From the NCBI RefSeq assembly GCF_958450345.1, contig NC_088782.1, positions 97,723,358 to 97,787,357 on the forward strand: a stretch of 64,000 nt of DNA, written 5' to 3'. Numbering within the stretch: the first letter of the stretch is position 1; every line of letters begins with the position of its first letter. The translations under genes and the position numbers were made by a program. This DNA comes from Calliphora vicina (lineage: Eukaryota > Arthropoda > Insecta > Diptera > Calliphoridae). Positions 10,146 to 21,619 of this stretch are shown piece by piece. A model generated the notes under the pieces. That model saw nothing but the letters and a program-made list of their open reading frames with translations, did not search any database and was not told the DNA's origin.

Positions 10146-11179
10146 TTGGAATTATTTAAAAGACCCCAGCATTAAAATTTGTATTTTTCTCACATGTAAT
10201 TCCAGTGATCCCTATAAATGTTTCCTTTGAAAAGCAACACATTCTTTCAAATCCTGCCTCACCTACATCTATAGCATAAATATTCACATTCACGAAACAG
10301 GTATTTCTTTTCACGACTAAAGCGCGGTCAAAAAGCCCATCATTGATTATAGTCAGTGGATAAATGAACATAAATATCCACGTGTGCTTGTACCACTCAC
10401 ATGAGGTACTAAGGCATTTGCTGGAACAAGAACACAAATCTAAATAGTGTCATAAATCAGAACTAGACATTCCTACTGATAGAGATACTGATGCTACCGC
10501 TGCTGCTGCTACTGTTTGAAATTTAGTGGTGGCTGGTTACAACTGGAGTACGAGCATTTTTGGAACATTTCTACGTAATGTATGGCTCCTTCACTTTGGT
10601 TGTTGCTATGATACGAGTATTTATGAGGGCACACCATATATCATTATATTCAAAATGGTGGAGTATCACACCACTAAATACATTTGTACATACAATATTA
10701 TATTCAATATTTATGCAAAAGTGTGCTGTAGTTATGTAACAGGCAGGTATTCATGCATATGAAAATTGAAAATTTAGTCGATTGGTTTTGAGCCCATTTG
10801 GGGGATAACATTTTCATACATACATGACTACATGGTAACAGGGATGTAGAGTTTATAGGGAGATACATATATGCACTTGGATATGTAGTTAAATAATTAT
10901 ACATAATTGAAAGGAGATGATTACAGGGAATAATATTTAACATTAAACAAAAACTTTTGCTTTTGCTGATTATTGTTTTATGATTTATCAATATTTTTTT
11001 TGATACTTTTGAGTGCTGAATACTCTTCTTAATGTTGCCCTTTAGCCATCGCTGCTGTGTCAACGGGAGAGGAGCGCTTTGTAAGGTAATTGCTCCTAGG
11101 CCAGATTCTCAATACTTAATATATCTACGCCTAATGTTTGCAGTCCGTCTTGATGGGTTTTTGTAGAGAGGGTCACTAT
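10146..11179. other. Unassigned interval between the twin foldback elements
   Basis: Unique-looking sequence. 'ttatagtcagtggataaatg' from the SINE candidate (about 10082-10101) recurs at about 10347-10366. A short GCTGCTGCTGCTAC repeat lies at about 10498-10512. No coding region is recognised. Confidence 0.45.
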
Positions 11180-12492
11180 CACAGTACAACACATGATTTT
11201 GGGACTCAATTCTGACAATTGCACGTGAAAGTAGCCCCAAAAATAAGAACTTCTGCATCATTAGTTTTGTCAAGTTGGCTGCCGTATTAATTTAATGGCC
11301 ATACGAATTTTTTTTCCTCAAGGTGGATTTTTTTCACTTTTTCTATATTTTAGCACGGTTATATCTCGTATACCGTACGGAATATCTCTTTTGTGGCTGA
11401 AGCAAAGTTGTAGATATTGAATAGTAGAAAAAAAGTACGGAACATACCTACCCGAAAAAGATGCATATAGTGCCTTAAAAATCGCCAAAATGCCCATTTT
11501 TAAATTTTTTAACCAATTTTTCACCTTTTTTGCTCAATAACTGGATTACAAATCCAATTATGGACCGATCACCATGAAATTAGGTCGTGTGATTTGTGTC
11601 TATATGAAAGTTATTTATCATGAATTTTGTATGTATACCATAATTTTTCACAGATTTATGCACTTTAAAGTGATTTTCGGAAGCGTGTCTTATATGTGAG
11701 CTATGACTAATTATGGACCGATCATAAACAAATTTGGTACATATAATTTGTTCGGCCCAATAACAAAGACTGTTGAAATTGGCTGAAATAGGTTCATTAT
11801 TTCACCTAGCCCCCATACAAATGTCTTCCCGAAATTGGACTTTATCGGTCATAAATGTTTAATTTATATATGTATATACACAAATTTCGCTCCAAATAAG
11901 TTTTATATATACAAAATTCATATCAAAAAATTTTATTATGATCGGTCCATAATTATTCTTAGCTCCCATATAAGACCCGCTTCCGAAAATCACTTTAAAG
12001 TGAATAAATCTGTTAAAAATTATGATATACATACAAAATTCATGATAAATAACTTTTATGTAGACACAAATCACACGACCTAATTTCATGGTGATCAGTC
12101 CATAATTGGATTTGTAATCCAGTTATTGAGCAAAAAAGGTGAAAAATTGGTAAAAAATTTAAAAAATGGCCATTTTTGCGATTTTTAAGGCACTGGATGC
12201 ACCTTTTTCGTGTAGGTATGTTCCGTACTTTTTTTCTACTATTCAATATCTACAACTTTGCTTCAGCCACAAAAGAGATATTCCGTACGGTATACGAGAT
12301 ATAACCGTGCTAAAATATAGAAAAAGTGAAAAAAATCCACCTTGAGGAAAAAAATTCGTATGACCATTAAATTAATACGGCAGCCAACTTGACAAAACTA
12401 ATGATGCAGAAGTTCTTATTTTTGGGGATACTTTCACGTGCAATTGTCAGAATTGAGTCCCAAAGCAATGAACTGAAAAATGTTGTACTGTG
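11180..12492. mobile_element. Foldback DNA element, copy 2
   Basis: Also 1313 bp, with the same ends (CACAGTACAACA / TGTTGTACTGTG) as copy 1 at a constant offset of 2518 bp. I saw no difference between the copies on reading, including the mismatches between each copy's own arms. TAT at 11177-11179 and 12493-12495 is its own 3-bp duplication, so it is a separate insertion and not a segmental duplication. Confidence 0.9.
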
Positions 12493-12834
12493 TATTGAAA
12501 CCAGAGGTGGCAGGAAGTGATACAACTTCCCGACAAAAGGATTCCATCACAGGTTACATGGATTTTTTCTCTGTGTATGCCAGATATCCATTGCAATAGC
12601 TGTGAAGGTAGGGTCCCTGGAGATAATAAATCCCCGAACAGGGTACATAAGGCATGACTTTCTACTTTGTTTTCCTAAAGAATGGAGTAAAATTATTTAA
12701 ATAATGCTAAATTACAAATGCAAATTACAGATTTCGGAAACTATATAATGTCACAATTTTAATTTAATCATGAAAAATATTGATATTTAGCTACTAAAAT
12801 TTATAAGTTTTAGTAAAAATTTGTAATTCTAGGA
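12493..12834. other. Unassigned interval
   Basis: No gene or repeat terminus is recognised. It may be older retrotransposon sequence upstream of the RNase H remnant. Confidence 0.4.
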
Positions 12835-13151
12835 AGGGAGATCGAGTTGGCTTAGGTGTGTATATTCAGGAATTTGAAATTAGGTTATCTTTAAGAATTC
12901 CAAGCTGAAATATCGGCTATTAAAAGGGCGGCTAACTTGCTCAGTTATAGCAAAATATCAGGCAGGGATATTCTTATGACAGGTGTGTACACAACATCGA
13001 ACTTAGTACAGTAATGCCGGGCATCCTCAAATGCGATGGCGAGTCATTCAACAGTCGTACTCATGTGGGTAGGTGGACATGGAGATATTTTGGGCAACTG
13101 TGTTGCTGATGATTTAGTGAAAAAAGGCGCCATGATGCCTGACGGAGACAT
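12835..13151 (+). pseudogene. LOA/I-like non-LTR retrotransposon, RNase H remnant
   Basis: Broken reading frames show VGLGVYIQEFEIRLS, then AEISAIKRAANLLSYS, then a WVGGHGDILGNCVADDLVKKG segment. These correspond to the start, the QAEI Glu motif and the HSxxxGNxxAD(E/D)LAKKG end of retrotransposon RNase H domains. The last residues before the palindrome read MPDGD and continue on its far side as IDFLCGIPLSNCKL (15260 onward). The copy is 5'-truncated or too decayed to follow upstream of 12835. Confidence 0.75.
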
Positions 13152-15259
13152 TAGAGTGCTCCAAGATTGTATGGACGAAAAAAGCTTTCTAGGTACAGGC
13201 CGTCCCCCCCTCTAGAATTATTCTATGTATTGTAGAAACACGTTGTGTAAAATATTAGGATGATAGGATAACGTTAACTGGTGGCGCAACGACGCTGAAG
13301 TTTTGAGGTGCATTTACAAGGGGAAAATATGCAATTTTTTCAGTTTTTGTAAAAAATTTGCCATTAAATTATGACTTTAACAATTTAATTTAAAAGAATC
13401 GAAATGTGTACGTAATTGTCGTTATAATAAGATATAAAAGACAAAAATTGGTTGCAAAATGTTAAAGTTATTAAAAAATCGCCAGGCCATTAACGTGTCT
13501 CAGGCCACTAGAACAAGAAATTTATGAACAAAATTAACATATTTTGAGAAATATTAAAATTAAAGCTCATTTTTACTTAAAATATATCCATATTTACTTG
13601 TATATGAGTTTTTGTCCTCGTAGGATACCGTTAACCTATTCGCAGGTATGACCAAAAAAATTAAATTTTTTTAACGGCAGTTTCAAAACTCCAATTTCAA
13701 ATTTTTAAAAATTTTGTTAAACAAATTTCAGAAATTTTTGATCATCACATGGGGATTTATTGACAACATAATAGGGTATAAAAATGTGAAAAAAGTATGT
13801 CAATACCTCCTATAGTTTTTCCGTACCTGCGATATAAATTTTGCGATTTTCGAGAAAAACTAATTTTTTGGCCATATTTTGGGGAATGACCAGAATTTCC
13901 TTACTCTAATGATTTTTAAGTAAAAGCTATTCAGAATAATATAGTCCAGGTAATTCTAAATATAGTCTGATAGTTTTACTAAAATCGGAAAACTTTAACC
14001 CTTAAATCGTGAAGGTCAAAGGTAAATTTTTTCAATATTTGGAATTTCTCATGGAAAGATAGCGAAATATTATATATTTTTGGGCCGATTTTGATGAAAC
14101 TTAAGAAAAATATAAAATGAAGTCTAGTATTCACAATAACAGTACAAAAATGGAAATTAACCCTTAATAGCATTTGGGGTCCAAATGACCCTCAACTTTT
14201 AAAATCACGAAAAACACATTCATTTTGACCCCAAGTACTCTTAAGGGTTAAATTCCATTTTTGTACTGTTATTGTGAATACTAGACTTCATTTTATATTT
14301 TTCTTAAGTTTCATCAAAATCGGCCCAAAAATATATAATATTTCGCTATCTTTCCATGAGAAATTCCAAATATTGAAAAAATTTACATTGACCTTCACGA
14401 TTTAAGGGTTAAAGTTTTCCGATTTTAGTAAAACTTTCAGACTATATTTAAAATAACCTTGACTATATTATTCTGAATAGCTTTTACTTAAAAATCATTA
14501 CAGTAAGGAAATTCTGGTCATTCCCCAAAATATGACCAAAAAATTAGTTTTTCTCGAAAATCGCAAAATTTATATCGCAGGTACGGAAAAACTATACGAG
14601 GTATTGACATACTTTTTTCACATTTTTATTCCCTATTATGTTGTCAATAAATCCCCATGTGATGATCAAAAAATTCTGAAATTTGTTTAACAAAATTTTT
14701 AAAAATTTGAAATTGGAGTTTTGAAACTACCGTTAAAAAAATTTAATTTTTTTGGTCATACCTGCGAATAAGTTAACGGTATCCTACGAGGACAAAAACT
14801 CATATACAAGTAAATATGGATATATTTTAAGTAAAAATTAGCTTTTATTTTAATATTTCTCAAAATATGTTAATTTTGTTCATAAATTTCTTGCCAGGCC
14901 ATTAACGTGTCTCAGTGGCCTGAGACACGTTAATGGCCTGGCGATTTTTTAATAACTTTAACATTTTGCAACCAATTTTTGTCTTTTATATCTTATTATA
15001 ACGACAATTACGTACACATTTCGATTCTTTTAAATTAAATTGTAAAAGTCATTATTTAATGGCAAAATTTTTACAAAAACTGAAAAAATTGCATATTTTC
15101 CCCTTGTAAATGCACCTCAAAACTTCAGCGTCGTTGCGCCACCAGTTAACGTTATCCTATCATCCTAATATTTTACACAATGTGTTTCTACAATACATAG
15201 AACAATTCTAGAGGGGGGGACGGTCAAAATTCGCAATTTTATTTTTTTGGAGCACTCTT
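13152..15259. mobile_element. 2.1-kb palindromic foldback element (hAT-like ends)
   Basis: Two arms of about 1.03 kb (13152-14181 and 14229-15259) are near-perfect inverses around a spacer of about 47 bp. Ends read TAGAGTGCTCC and GGAGCACTCTT. CGGAGACAT at 13143-13151 and 15260-15268 forms a 9-bp (or 8-bp) target duplication. TAGAG fits the hAT end rule YARNG, and related single-arm copies (43098, 53790, 63219) start TAGAGTGTC. It lies in a decayed retrotransposon whose frame closes when the element is removed. Poly-C/poly-G runs mark the arms near 13203-13209 and 15212-15219. It has no coding capacity. Confidence 0.9.
14893..14942. repeat. Perfect 23-bp hairpin inside the right arm
   Basis: 14893-14915 (GCCAGGCCATTAACGTGTCT then CAG) is the exact inverse of 14920-14942, with TGGC as loop. 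The left arm and the copy at 53790 have 'ttctag' or 'ttatag' in place of the first arm, so this is a local inverted duplication. Confidence 0.9.
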
Positions 15260-15443
15260 CGGAGACATAGACTTCTTATGCGGGATTCCGTTATCTAATT
15301 GCAAGCTACAAACCAGTAATACGAAAATGTACGATAAAAATCACGATTAAACCGAGGCCGGACAACATATCTTCTTGGCCTGACATGCTCATAATAAGCA
15401 ATGTAGTGGCGGTGATAACCGGAAACAGCATATTTGGCAACCA
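15260..15443 (+). pseudogene. LOA/I-like retrotransposon, continuation after the palindrome
   Basis: Reads GDIDFLCGIPLSNCKLQ directly after the palindrome, then, after breaks, SNVVAVITGNSIFGNH near 15391-15443. The second block matches the region before the C-terminal zinc knuckle of the copy at 30460-30970 (VVAVITGHCTFGNHARR). It is interrupted by a MITE at 15444. Confidence 0.75.
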
Positions 15444-15690
15444 CACCGAGAATACAGATTCGTAATAGCAACCGAATTTGTTGTCAATCGAATGATATGG
15501 TTGCACACATAGAATTTTTCGGTTCTAACAACTGAAAAGCCGTGGATAATGTAGAATTTCGGTTAAAACAATCAAAGTTTTGTTAGCAATTCCAAAATTT
15601 TGTAGCTACAACTGTAAAATTCGGTCACTAAGGCAGAATCATTCTATTGGCCACAAATTCGCTTGCTACTACGAATCTGTTTTCTCTGTG
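15444..15690. mobile_element. Tc1/mariner-like MITE, family E, copy 2
   Basis: A 247-bp element with ends CACCGAGAATACAGATTCGT and, inverted, CACAGAGAAAACAGATTCGT. The flanking dinucleotide is CA on both sides (15442-15443 and 15691-15692) instead of TA. It splits the zinc-knuckle region of the host retrotransposon between GNH and HVRILGC. Confidence 0.85.
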
Positions 15691-15897
15691 CATGTGAGGA
15701 TACTTGGATGCCCTATAACAACTGCTGTAGAAGTTGTCAAAATCATCCTCTTTACTTCTTGTACTCCTTTATTCTATGTTACTTTCTTTTCATCTCTATC
15801 TGGCAATTTTTTAATTTCTATTTACAGGTAACACAAAGGCTCCTACTGTTTAGACTCAAGTCTCTGTCTCTACCATGCGGCTGCCTGTTAGGTTAAC
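15691..15897 (+). pseudogene. LOA/I-like retrotransposon, zinc-knuckle tail and 3' UTR
   Basis: Resumes the retrotransposon after the MITE: PYNNCCRSCQN is readable near 15710-15745 and matches PYNDFCRSCQT in the copy at 30460. The 3' UTR 'caggtaacacaaaggctcctac' near 15830 matches the 3' UTR of the longest copy at 52587. Confidence 0.7.
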
Positions 15898-15964
15898 AGA
15901 AATTAAAAACATTTGGAATTTTGTTTACTCACCATCAATATGTGACAATAAATATTTTTCTGAT

Positions 15965-16260
15965 ATAGGGGTTATATGGGGGAAAGGCTCAATTATGGAC
16001 CGATCCTCTCAAAAGTATTTATGACTGTTCAAGCAATATTACGGGGGGACATGGACCGATATAACCCATTTTCAATACCAAATAAATCTTATCAACAGAG
16101 ATTATTTGTGGAAATATTCAGCCAGCTGGCTCCTTTCGTGGGTCCTATCGTGTTTTCAACAGACGGACTTGTTTTCAACAGCTAGTCTTTGAATGTTATG
16201 AGGACTCGTAATGTATATACTAATGTGGGTCTGCGACAAACGGAATGACAAAATCTATGA
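15965..16260 (+). repeat. Degenerate mini-me-like repeat
   Basis: Contains 'ggttatatgggggaaaggctcaattatggaccgatc', two weak 'caacagacgg/caacag' remnants of the GTCY tract and 'gacaaacggaatgacaaaatc', all features of the better copies. It is heavily diverged. Confidence 0.55.
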
Positions 16261-16849
16261 AGTTACCAATAGCTACTTTATTTGCCGATTTTGAATTACC
16301 CTAGCACATGAAAGTTTTCGGGAAACATCTACATTTTAATAATTAAAATTATTTGGTGGCCACAATGCTAAGATTGTTTTTAAACTTCAGCATTTTTTAC
16401 CACTTCCGGATAAAAAAACAAAAGAAATATTGCAGATATATTATTATTTATTTTTTTCAAAAATGCGTGATTTCATTATGATGATGTCGTTGTTGTTATT
16501 TTTTGTTTTTACTAGCCAATGATTTATTTGCCTGCTGTCATTGTTGGTTACCATTGTAACAAGCAGCAGGCATATTTAATTTTTTCCTACTTGTTTTTAG
16601 GGTTTATTTTTTTCGGATTTTGAATTTCTGTAAAGACCTTCATATCGAGTGGTAGTTTTAAATACATTGATAGTGGTGGGAGTTGACTCATGCATCATCA
16701 CAGTGCCAGAGAGATAAGAAAAAGACATAAGTGTTTATGTAAATTTGTTTCTTTCACTATGTATTGCAGAGAATGCAACGGTTCACACAAAATATGAAGG
16801 TATTTTAAAAAACAACTATTAAAAGATTTATCATAAATCCTATTTATTG
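16261..16849. other. Unassigned AT-rich interval
   Basis: No coding region or repeat end is recognised. Confidence 0.4.
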
Positions 16850-17015
16850 CCGGGCCAACGTCATTCTCAAATAACATCATTCTCAAATATGGACCAATGA
16901 CACCGCTAGCCAAAATTCGGGATACATCGGATGCTCTTGGATCTCATGTGGATTGGTTTCGTCTCAAATTCTACAATTTTGTTTGTTGACGTATCCATCA
17001 TCCAGAAATGTGCCT
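16850..17015 (-). pseudogene. Tc1/mariner-superfamily transposase fragment
   Basis: On the minus strand, EAHFW followed by a T.NKI segment and then GVIGPYLRMMLFENDVG match the catalytic core of a family of insect Tc1/mariner-related transposases (SDEAHFW..G..NKQN ... GVIGPYFFEN..G). The aspartate of the SDEAHFW motif appears replaced and the frame is broken. The rest of the element was not located. This lineage differs from the DD37E element at 2096 and from the mariner fragments below. Confidence 0.65.
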
Positions 17016-18440
17016 CAATGTTGACAGCCAATTCGACATGTATGTAGCTTCAACGATTTGGCCTCTATTAACTGTCAATGTTCGGAAGGCTCTATTGGAA
17101 GACTCTTTATAAGCGATTCATATGAAAATGTGAACATAATTTCAAATGTTAACAAAGTTTCTATTAAAGAGTATATAAAATATCAGGAAAATCTATAGAT
17201 AAAGAAACTCTACGAAAAGCTAAAACAAAAAAAGATTTAGTTTTCATAGGAGTCAATTATTTCAAATTATATTAAAGGGTTGCCGTCTTTCTTCAATAAG
17301 TAAATTCACAAAAATCTAAATGTAAGACTAACTATAATAAACAAATTTCATTTAGGAATTCAGTATTTGAGTGAACCGTTTGTCTTATATGATGTGCAAA
17401 ATTTATTGTAAATATTTTAAGTAAAACATGAAATACGCAGAGGTATGAGGCCCTTTCATAGTACAGATACATATAAATTTCGTAATAATTTCATAAATCA
17501 TCAAATGTTAAATGGGGTTTTATAATAAATAAAATATTTATGAGACCAGAATATAAAAGAAATCATAGATAGTATGCATGTTTTTCATATCAAATGATAT
17601 GGTAAGTTAAATAAGTTTTTACAATACAAAAATAATTGAGATTATTTCAAATTGAAAAATTTATGGTGTTTACAATAACAATAACAAAAAAAAAAACGGA
17701 AACCAAGTACAAACTTAATAAACTTTAGCGGAGCCAAAAACAGACAGTTACTAGCTTGCATATTCATACATATTAGCATATTATCATATATTTAGAACAT
17801 TTTGTAATTAATAGAATTGAAGTTAAAATATCATCAACCTCTTTTCCACATCAACCACATGTACTATACATATATGTAGTTACTAGCATAAATTGTTTTC
17901 ACTAATTGGCATTCTCATGCCCCGTCCGAAACATTTGAATCCTCATAGTCGTATGTGTAATTAGCAAAACACCAAAAGTATAAAGTTTTCTTTTCCTACC
18001 CCTTAAATCTTCAACTTTTATTCATTTAAATAATAGAAAAGAAAACTTCATTTAGTAAATGTTGGCTATAAAAATCCATTTACACATCTTTATACAACTA
18101 AGTATTTGAACATTTAATAATACGACATACAAGTATTTAAATATAACACATTTCAAATTACATAGCAGATATTTAGTTTTCCCTGTATGTAAATGTGTTT
18201 TCGTGTTGTAAATTTGTTTGTCTTATTTTTATTTTTACTAATGGATTTCTCTAACTCTAAATTCACACAGAAATAAAAAAAAAATAATAAAAACAAACAA
18301 ACAGAAATCCTTTTTACCATAAAAACCATCTTGAGAAATAATTAAGATGTACGATGTTAGTATTACTACTTTTCTAGGTTTAAAGACAACCCCATCAACA
18401 TTTTTTATGATAAATGAAATTCACTTAAACTCTATAATAC
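17016..18440. other. Unassigned AT-rich interval
   Basis: About 1.4 kb with no open frame longer than about 60 codons and no paired termini that I could find. Confidence 0.45.
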
Positions 18441-18571
18441 GGTGTATTACCAGTTAGATTAGATTGATTCCACAGTTTGGATTCAGTACCCAAGTAAGTC
18501 CCGTTGTGAAACCGTAAGCTAAATCGCACGTATGTCCAAATACAGGGATCACCGTCCATTATGTGTAACTA

Positions 18572-18769
18572 CACGCTCAGAAAAAATATAGTTGTGCATG
18601 TTTACTGTAACCATTTCAATATTGTTACAAGTTTTTTAACAATATTATAGTCACAGTAACTATTTACATAATTGTGGTAACCATCATATGGTTAATTTAC
18701 GATTCACATGATTGTATCAACTATATATGTATATGGTTACAGTAAACAACTATATTTTTTCTTTGCGTG
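18572..18769. mobile_element. TA-flanked MITE with about 40-bp inverted ends
   Basis: Ends CACGCTCAGAAAAAATATAG and, inverted, CACGCAAAGAAAAAATATAG; the repeat continues through 'tttactgtaaccat' on both sides. TA at 18570-18571 and 18770-18771 is the target duplication. The 198-bp size, non-coding interior and TA target fit a Tc1/mariner-type MITE. Confidence 0.85.
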
Positions 18770-18937
18770 TATCATGTAACAGTATTCCATACGTTGGGGT
18801 CATGTGGTACAAGTAAGCATTAAGCTTGTTGCTGCATCCAGATATCCGTTATGTCCAGTGTTTCCACATACATTTTACCTCAAAATACACATTTCAAAAT
18901 AAAATAAAATACCCAATTATGTCCCCAAAAATAATAA

Positions 18938-20027
18938 CACTGTCCAACAGCATTTTTGGAACAGACTAGCGACCCTATAATTCTGAAAGGGCATGTTGAG
19001 TAGATAATTTTTGTAGAATAAACTTATAGTCCAGCTGGTCTGCATTTTTTTTTACAGTTGTAAGTTAATATCTGAGAGAATTCTTATTGTCAGGGTTATA
19101 TTGTGGAATTTTATGGGGATCATTTCTGTGAAAGATCTTAACCCCCTATGTCCTCTCTTTATATCCTTTCAAAAAGGACATTTAAGGATTAAAATATTCT
19201 ACGAATTTTTTTGCCGTAAAATTTCAGTGGGGGTCACCAAAGACACAAAAGTTGTACATAAAGCCGAGTTTCACATTTTTTAAAAATATCTCCAAAAATC
19301 CAAGTATGATCCGAATGAGCTGAAATTTAAAATGTAAATAGTCCTTAAGGAGATCTACCAAATATATTCATACATATGTAAGTTATCTCTTTTAGTTCAA
19401 GAGATATTTAGATTTATTTATTTTTTTTAATTCTGCTTGATCTTTTTTTTTGGTTTCTTAGATATGGCGGGCCTACGAAGGTTCGAAATTTTTTTTAAAA
19501 TATTATCTATATTTGCTACAAAATTTCGAAAACAATAAAAATAACATGCTAACAGTTATTTCATCCCTATAAAAAGTTACACGCATCCAAAGCTGGAACA
19601 TGAAAAAATGGCCATATTTTTTACATATATTTTGAAAATCTCCTTATGGACTATTTATATTTTAAATTTTAGCTCATTCGGATCATACATGGAGATATTT
19701 TTAAAAAATGTAATTTTTGAAAGGATTCTTTTCGATTTTCTTGAAAAGGGGGTTAATTTGACCCCTAAAGATAGGAGATAGGGGCTTAAGATCTTCCACA
19801 ATACAACTCTGACAATAAGAAGAATTCTCTCAGATATTAACTGACAACATTTTTTTCAGTTCGTATAATGCTACCTTCGATCAAAAAATTAAAACTTTGA
19901 CCCACTGTAAAAAAAATTCTGACCAGATGGAGTTTATTCTACAAAAATGATCTACTCAACATGCCCTTTCAGAATTATATGGTCGCTGTTATGTTCCAAT
20001 CAAAATGCCTCAATTTGTTGGACAGTG
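18938..20027. mobile_element. Foldback element with CACTGTCCAACA ends
   Basis: Outer ends CACTGTCCAACA and TGTTGGACAGTG. Arms of roughly 430 bp pair, with indels, from 18938-19375 and 19600-20027. Shared blocks include 'ctgaaagggcatgttgagtag', 'ctgagagaattctt.ttgtcag' and 'atgatccgaatgagct.aaattt'. The sequence outside both ends is AT-rich (ataataa / ttattaa), so the target duplication cannot be decided. A solo end is at 1465. Confidence 0.8.
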
Positions 20028-20036
20028 TTATTAATA

Positions 20037-20510
20037 AATGTGAAATTAACCCTAGGCTCACTTTTGTTATGTCTTATTTCTGACTTTCTGGTTGAATTTT
20101 CCGTTTTGGTGTATTCAGGCACTTATAGTAATATTTCACGGGTAATATTTTTGCGGAACATTTTAACCCCTTAAATCCATGTTTTAATGGTGTTGTTTGC
20201 TCTTTTTTAAAATAAGGACATGCCTTGAGGATTTAGAGGGTTAACATATTCTACAAAAATGTTCTCCGTAACATTTTACATAAATTTGCTGAACACATTT
20301 TATACCTAAAATGTAAGGATCACATGGTATGCCGATTGACAATAAGAATGTGCCAGAGTTGGGAAACTTTAACCCACCATTAAATGAAATTCAGATGTAA
20401 ACTTTCAAAACGCCGATACACGTGTCTTTTGTTTGTCTCCTCTATCAAAATTTATTGGTCGGACCTTGTAATTTTGGAAAAAATTTAATTTTGTTGTATA
20501 GTGTTATAAT
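20037..20510 (+). repeat. Dispersed repeat D, copy 1
   Basis: Colinear with 27925-28356: 'gtcttatttctgactttctggtt', 'tttttgcggaacattttaac', 'gaggatttagagggttaa' and 'aataagaatgtgccagagttgggaaactt' occur in order in both. It contains an internal inverted motif TTAACCCCTTAAATCC / GGATTTAGAGGGTTAA. No coding capacity. Confidence 0.75.
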
Positions 20511-20629
20511 TATAAAAACAATTTTAGATATTACGAACTGAATTTTTATTCCAGTTCATAATAGTACTTATGAAGGATTCGAATTCTTACTTGTTAGAAT
20601 AAATTTAGAAGTCCGCTCTCACTGTTCTG

Positions 20630-21180
20630 GGCCAGCAATAGTGATGTCGGCGAGCTAAATCATTCTTCTTGGGGTTAGAAGCAGATCTGACTGTAGATAA
20701 CCACTTCCCAACTCCTGCGCTTAAGTTGATATTCTTCAAATGATCCATCCATTGTTTCTACTTGTCCTCGTTGACCAACTTTCTAATTTCAAAGTTCAGC
20801 AGAGCAATTCAGGCTCATCTGCTAAAACTGCTGCCTAGACTGGAAAGTGGGTACTTACAATTCTTCCACCCAGTTGTGATACATATTTTCACGGAAAACC
20901 ATCTCGCTATTGTGGAAATTTAAGGGTTACAGTCTATTTTCATCCGGTTTTTGTATGTGAGGAGTTCAGAAGCCATGAAATCAGTTGGTCGATCAAGTTT
21001 TATGAATATGGGAAAGGGGGCAGATTAAAATTAAACTACGTCTCTCTAAGATGTACAGACAAGCGTAGCAATTCTGATATCCGGTGAGTTGGCGCAATCA
21101 TCCATAACATGAAACGCATAACTGTTACGCCAAATCAAAGATCTAACTCTGTGCCTGCTGACCTGATGTCAAAATATTAG
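20630..21180 (-). pseudogene. Decayed Jockey-like ORF2 remnant upstream of RT
   Basis: The minus strand carries LVNEDKWKQWMDHLKNINLS then GVGKLWSTVRSASNPKKND (about 20680-20790). This matches the linker between endonuclease and RT in Jockey-type elements (R..KW...L.....GT..LW.T.KSLSNP). Flanking sequence is broken by stops, and catalytic motifs of endonuclease or RT are not visible. Confidence 0.6.
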
Positions 21181-21619
21181 TAATCAGAATTAGAATAAAT
21201 AACTTGTTTCCTCTAGTGCGTCTCTACACAGAAAAAACTATTTCTTAAACCGTTCCAATTCAAATATTTGTCACATGTTGAACTGGTTTCAATTATTTCA
21301 TAATTGAATCAAGTGCTCAAAAACAAAATTTTCTTATATTTTCTATTGAATTTTGAGTTTTGAATTTGATAATTTTGATATTTGAATATACAATTTTCGT
21401 TATTGGTTGAACTTTAAATACAAAAATTATTGAATAGATTTTTGTTATTTTTTGTTTTTTCAATTACGAAAATTATCTATTCAATAATTTTTGGCCGGGT
21501 GAACTCCGATCATTCCAGTGCAGAGAGCTGGATGTCGTGTGAATGATTTGAGTATGTTGATAGTTCCTGTGTTGTAAAGCTTCCTTTGGCAGCTATTTGT
21601 GTTGCTGGTATAACCGATG

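Noticed and set aside
10156..10437. 93-codon minus-strand frame with several Cys residues
   Set aside because: No recognisable domain, no homologous frame elsewhere in the window, and it overlaps a duplicated repeat fragment.
13979..14173. 64-codon minus-strand frame inside the palindrome
   Set aside because: Lies in the inverted arm; the mirrored arm carries the same text with stops, and no motif is present.
21230..21500. MITE starting TACACAGAAAAAAC
   Set aside because: The start resembles other TA-type MITEs, but no inverted right end could be paired.
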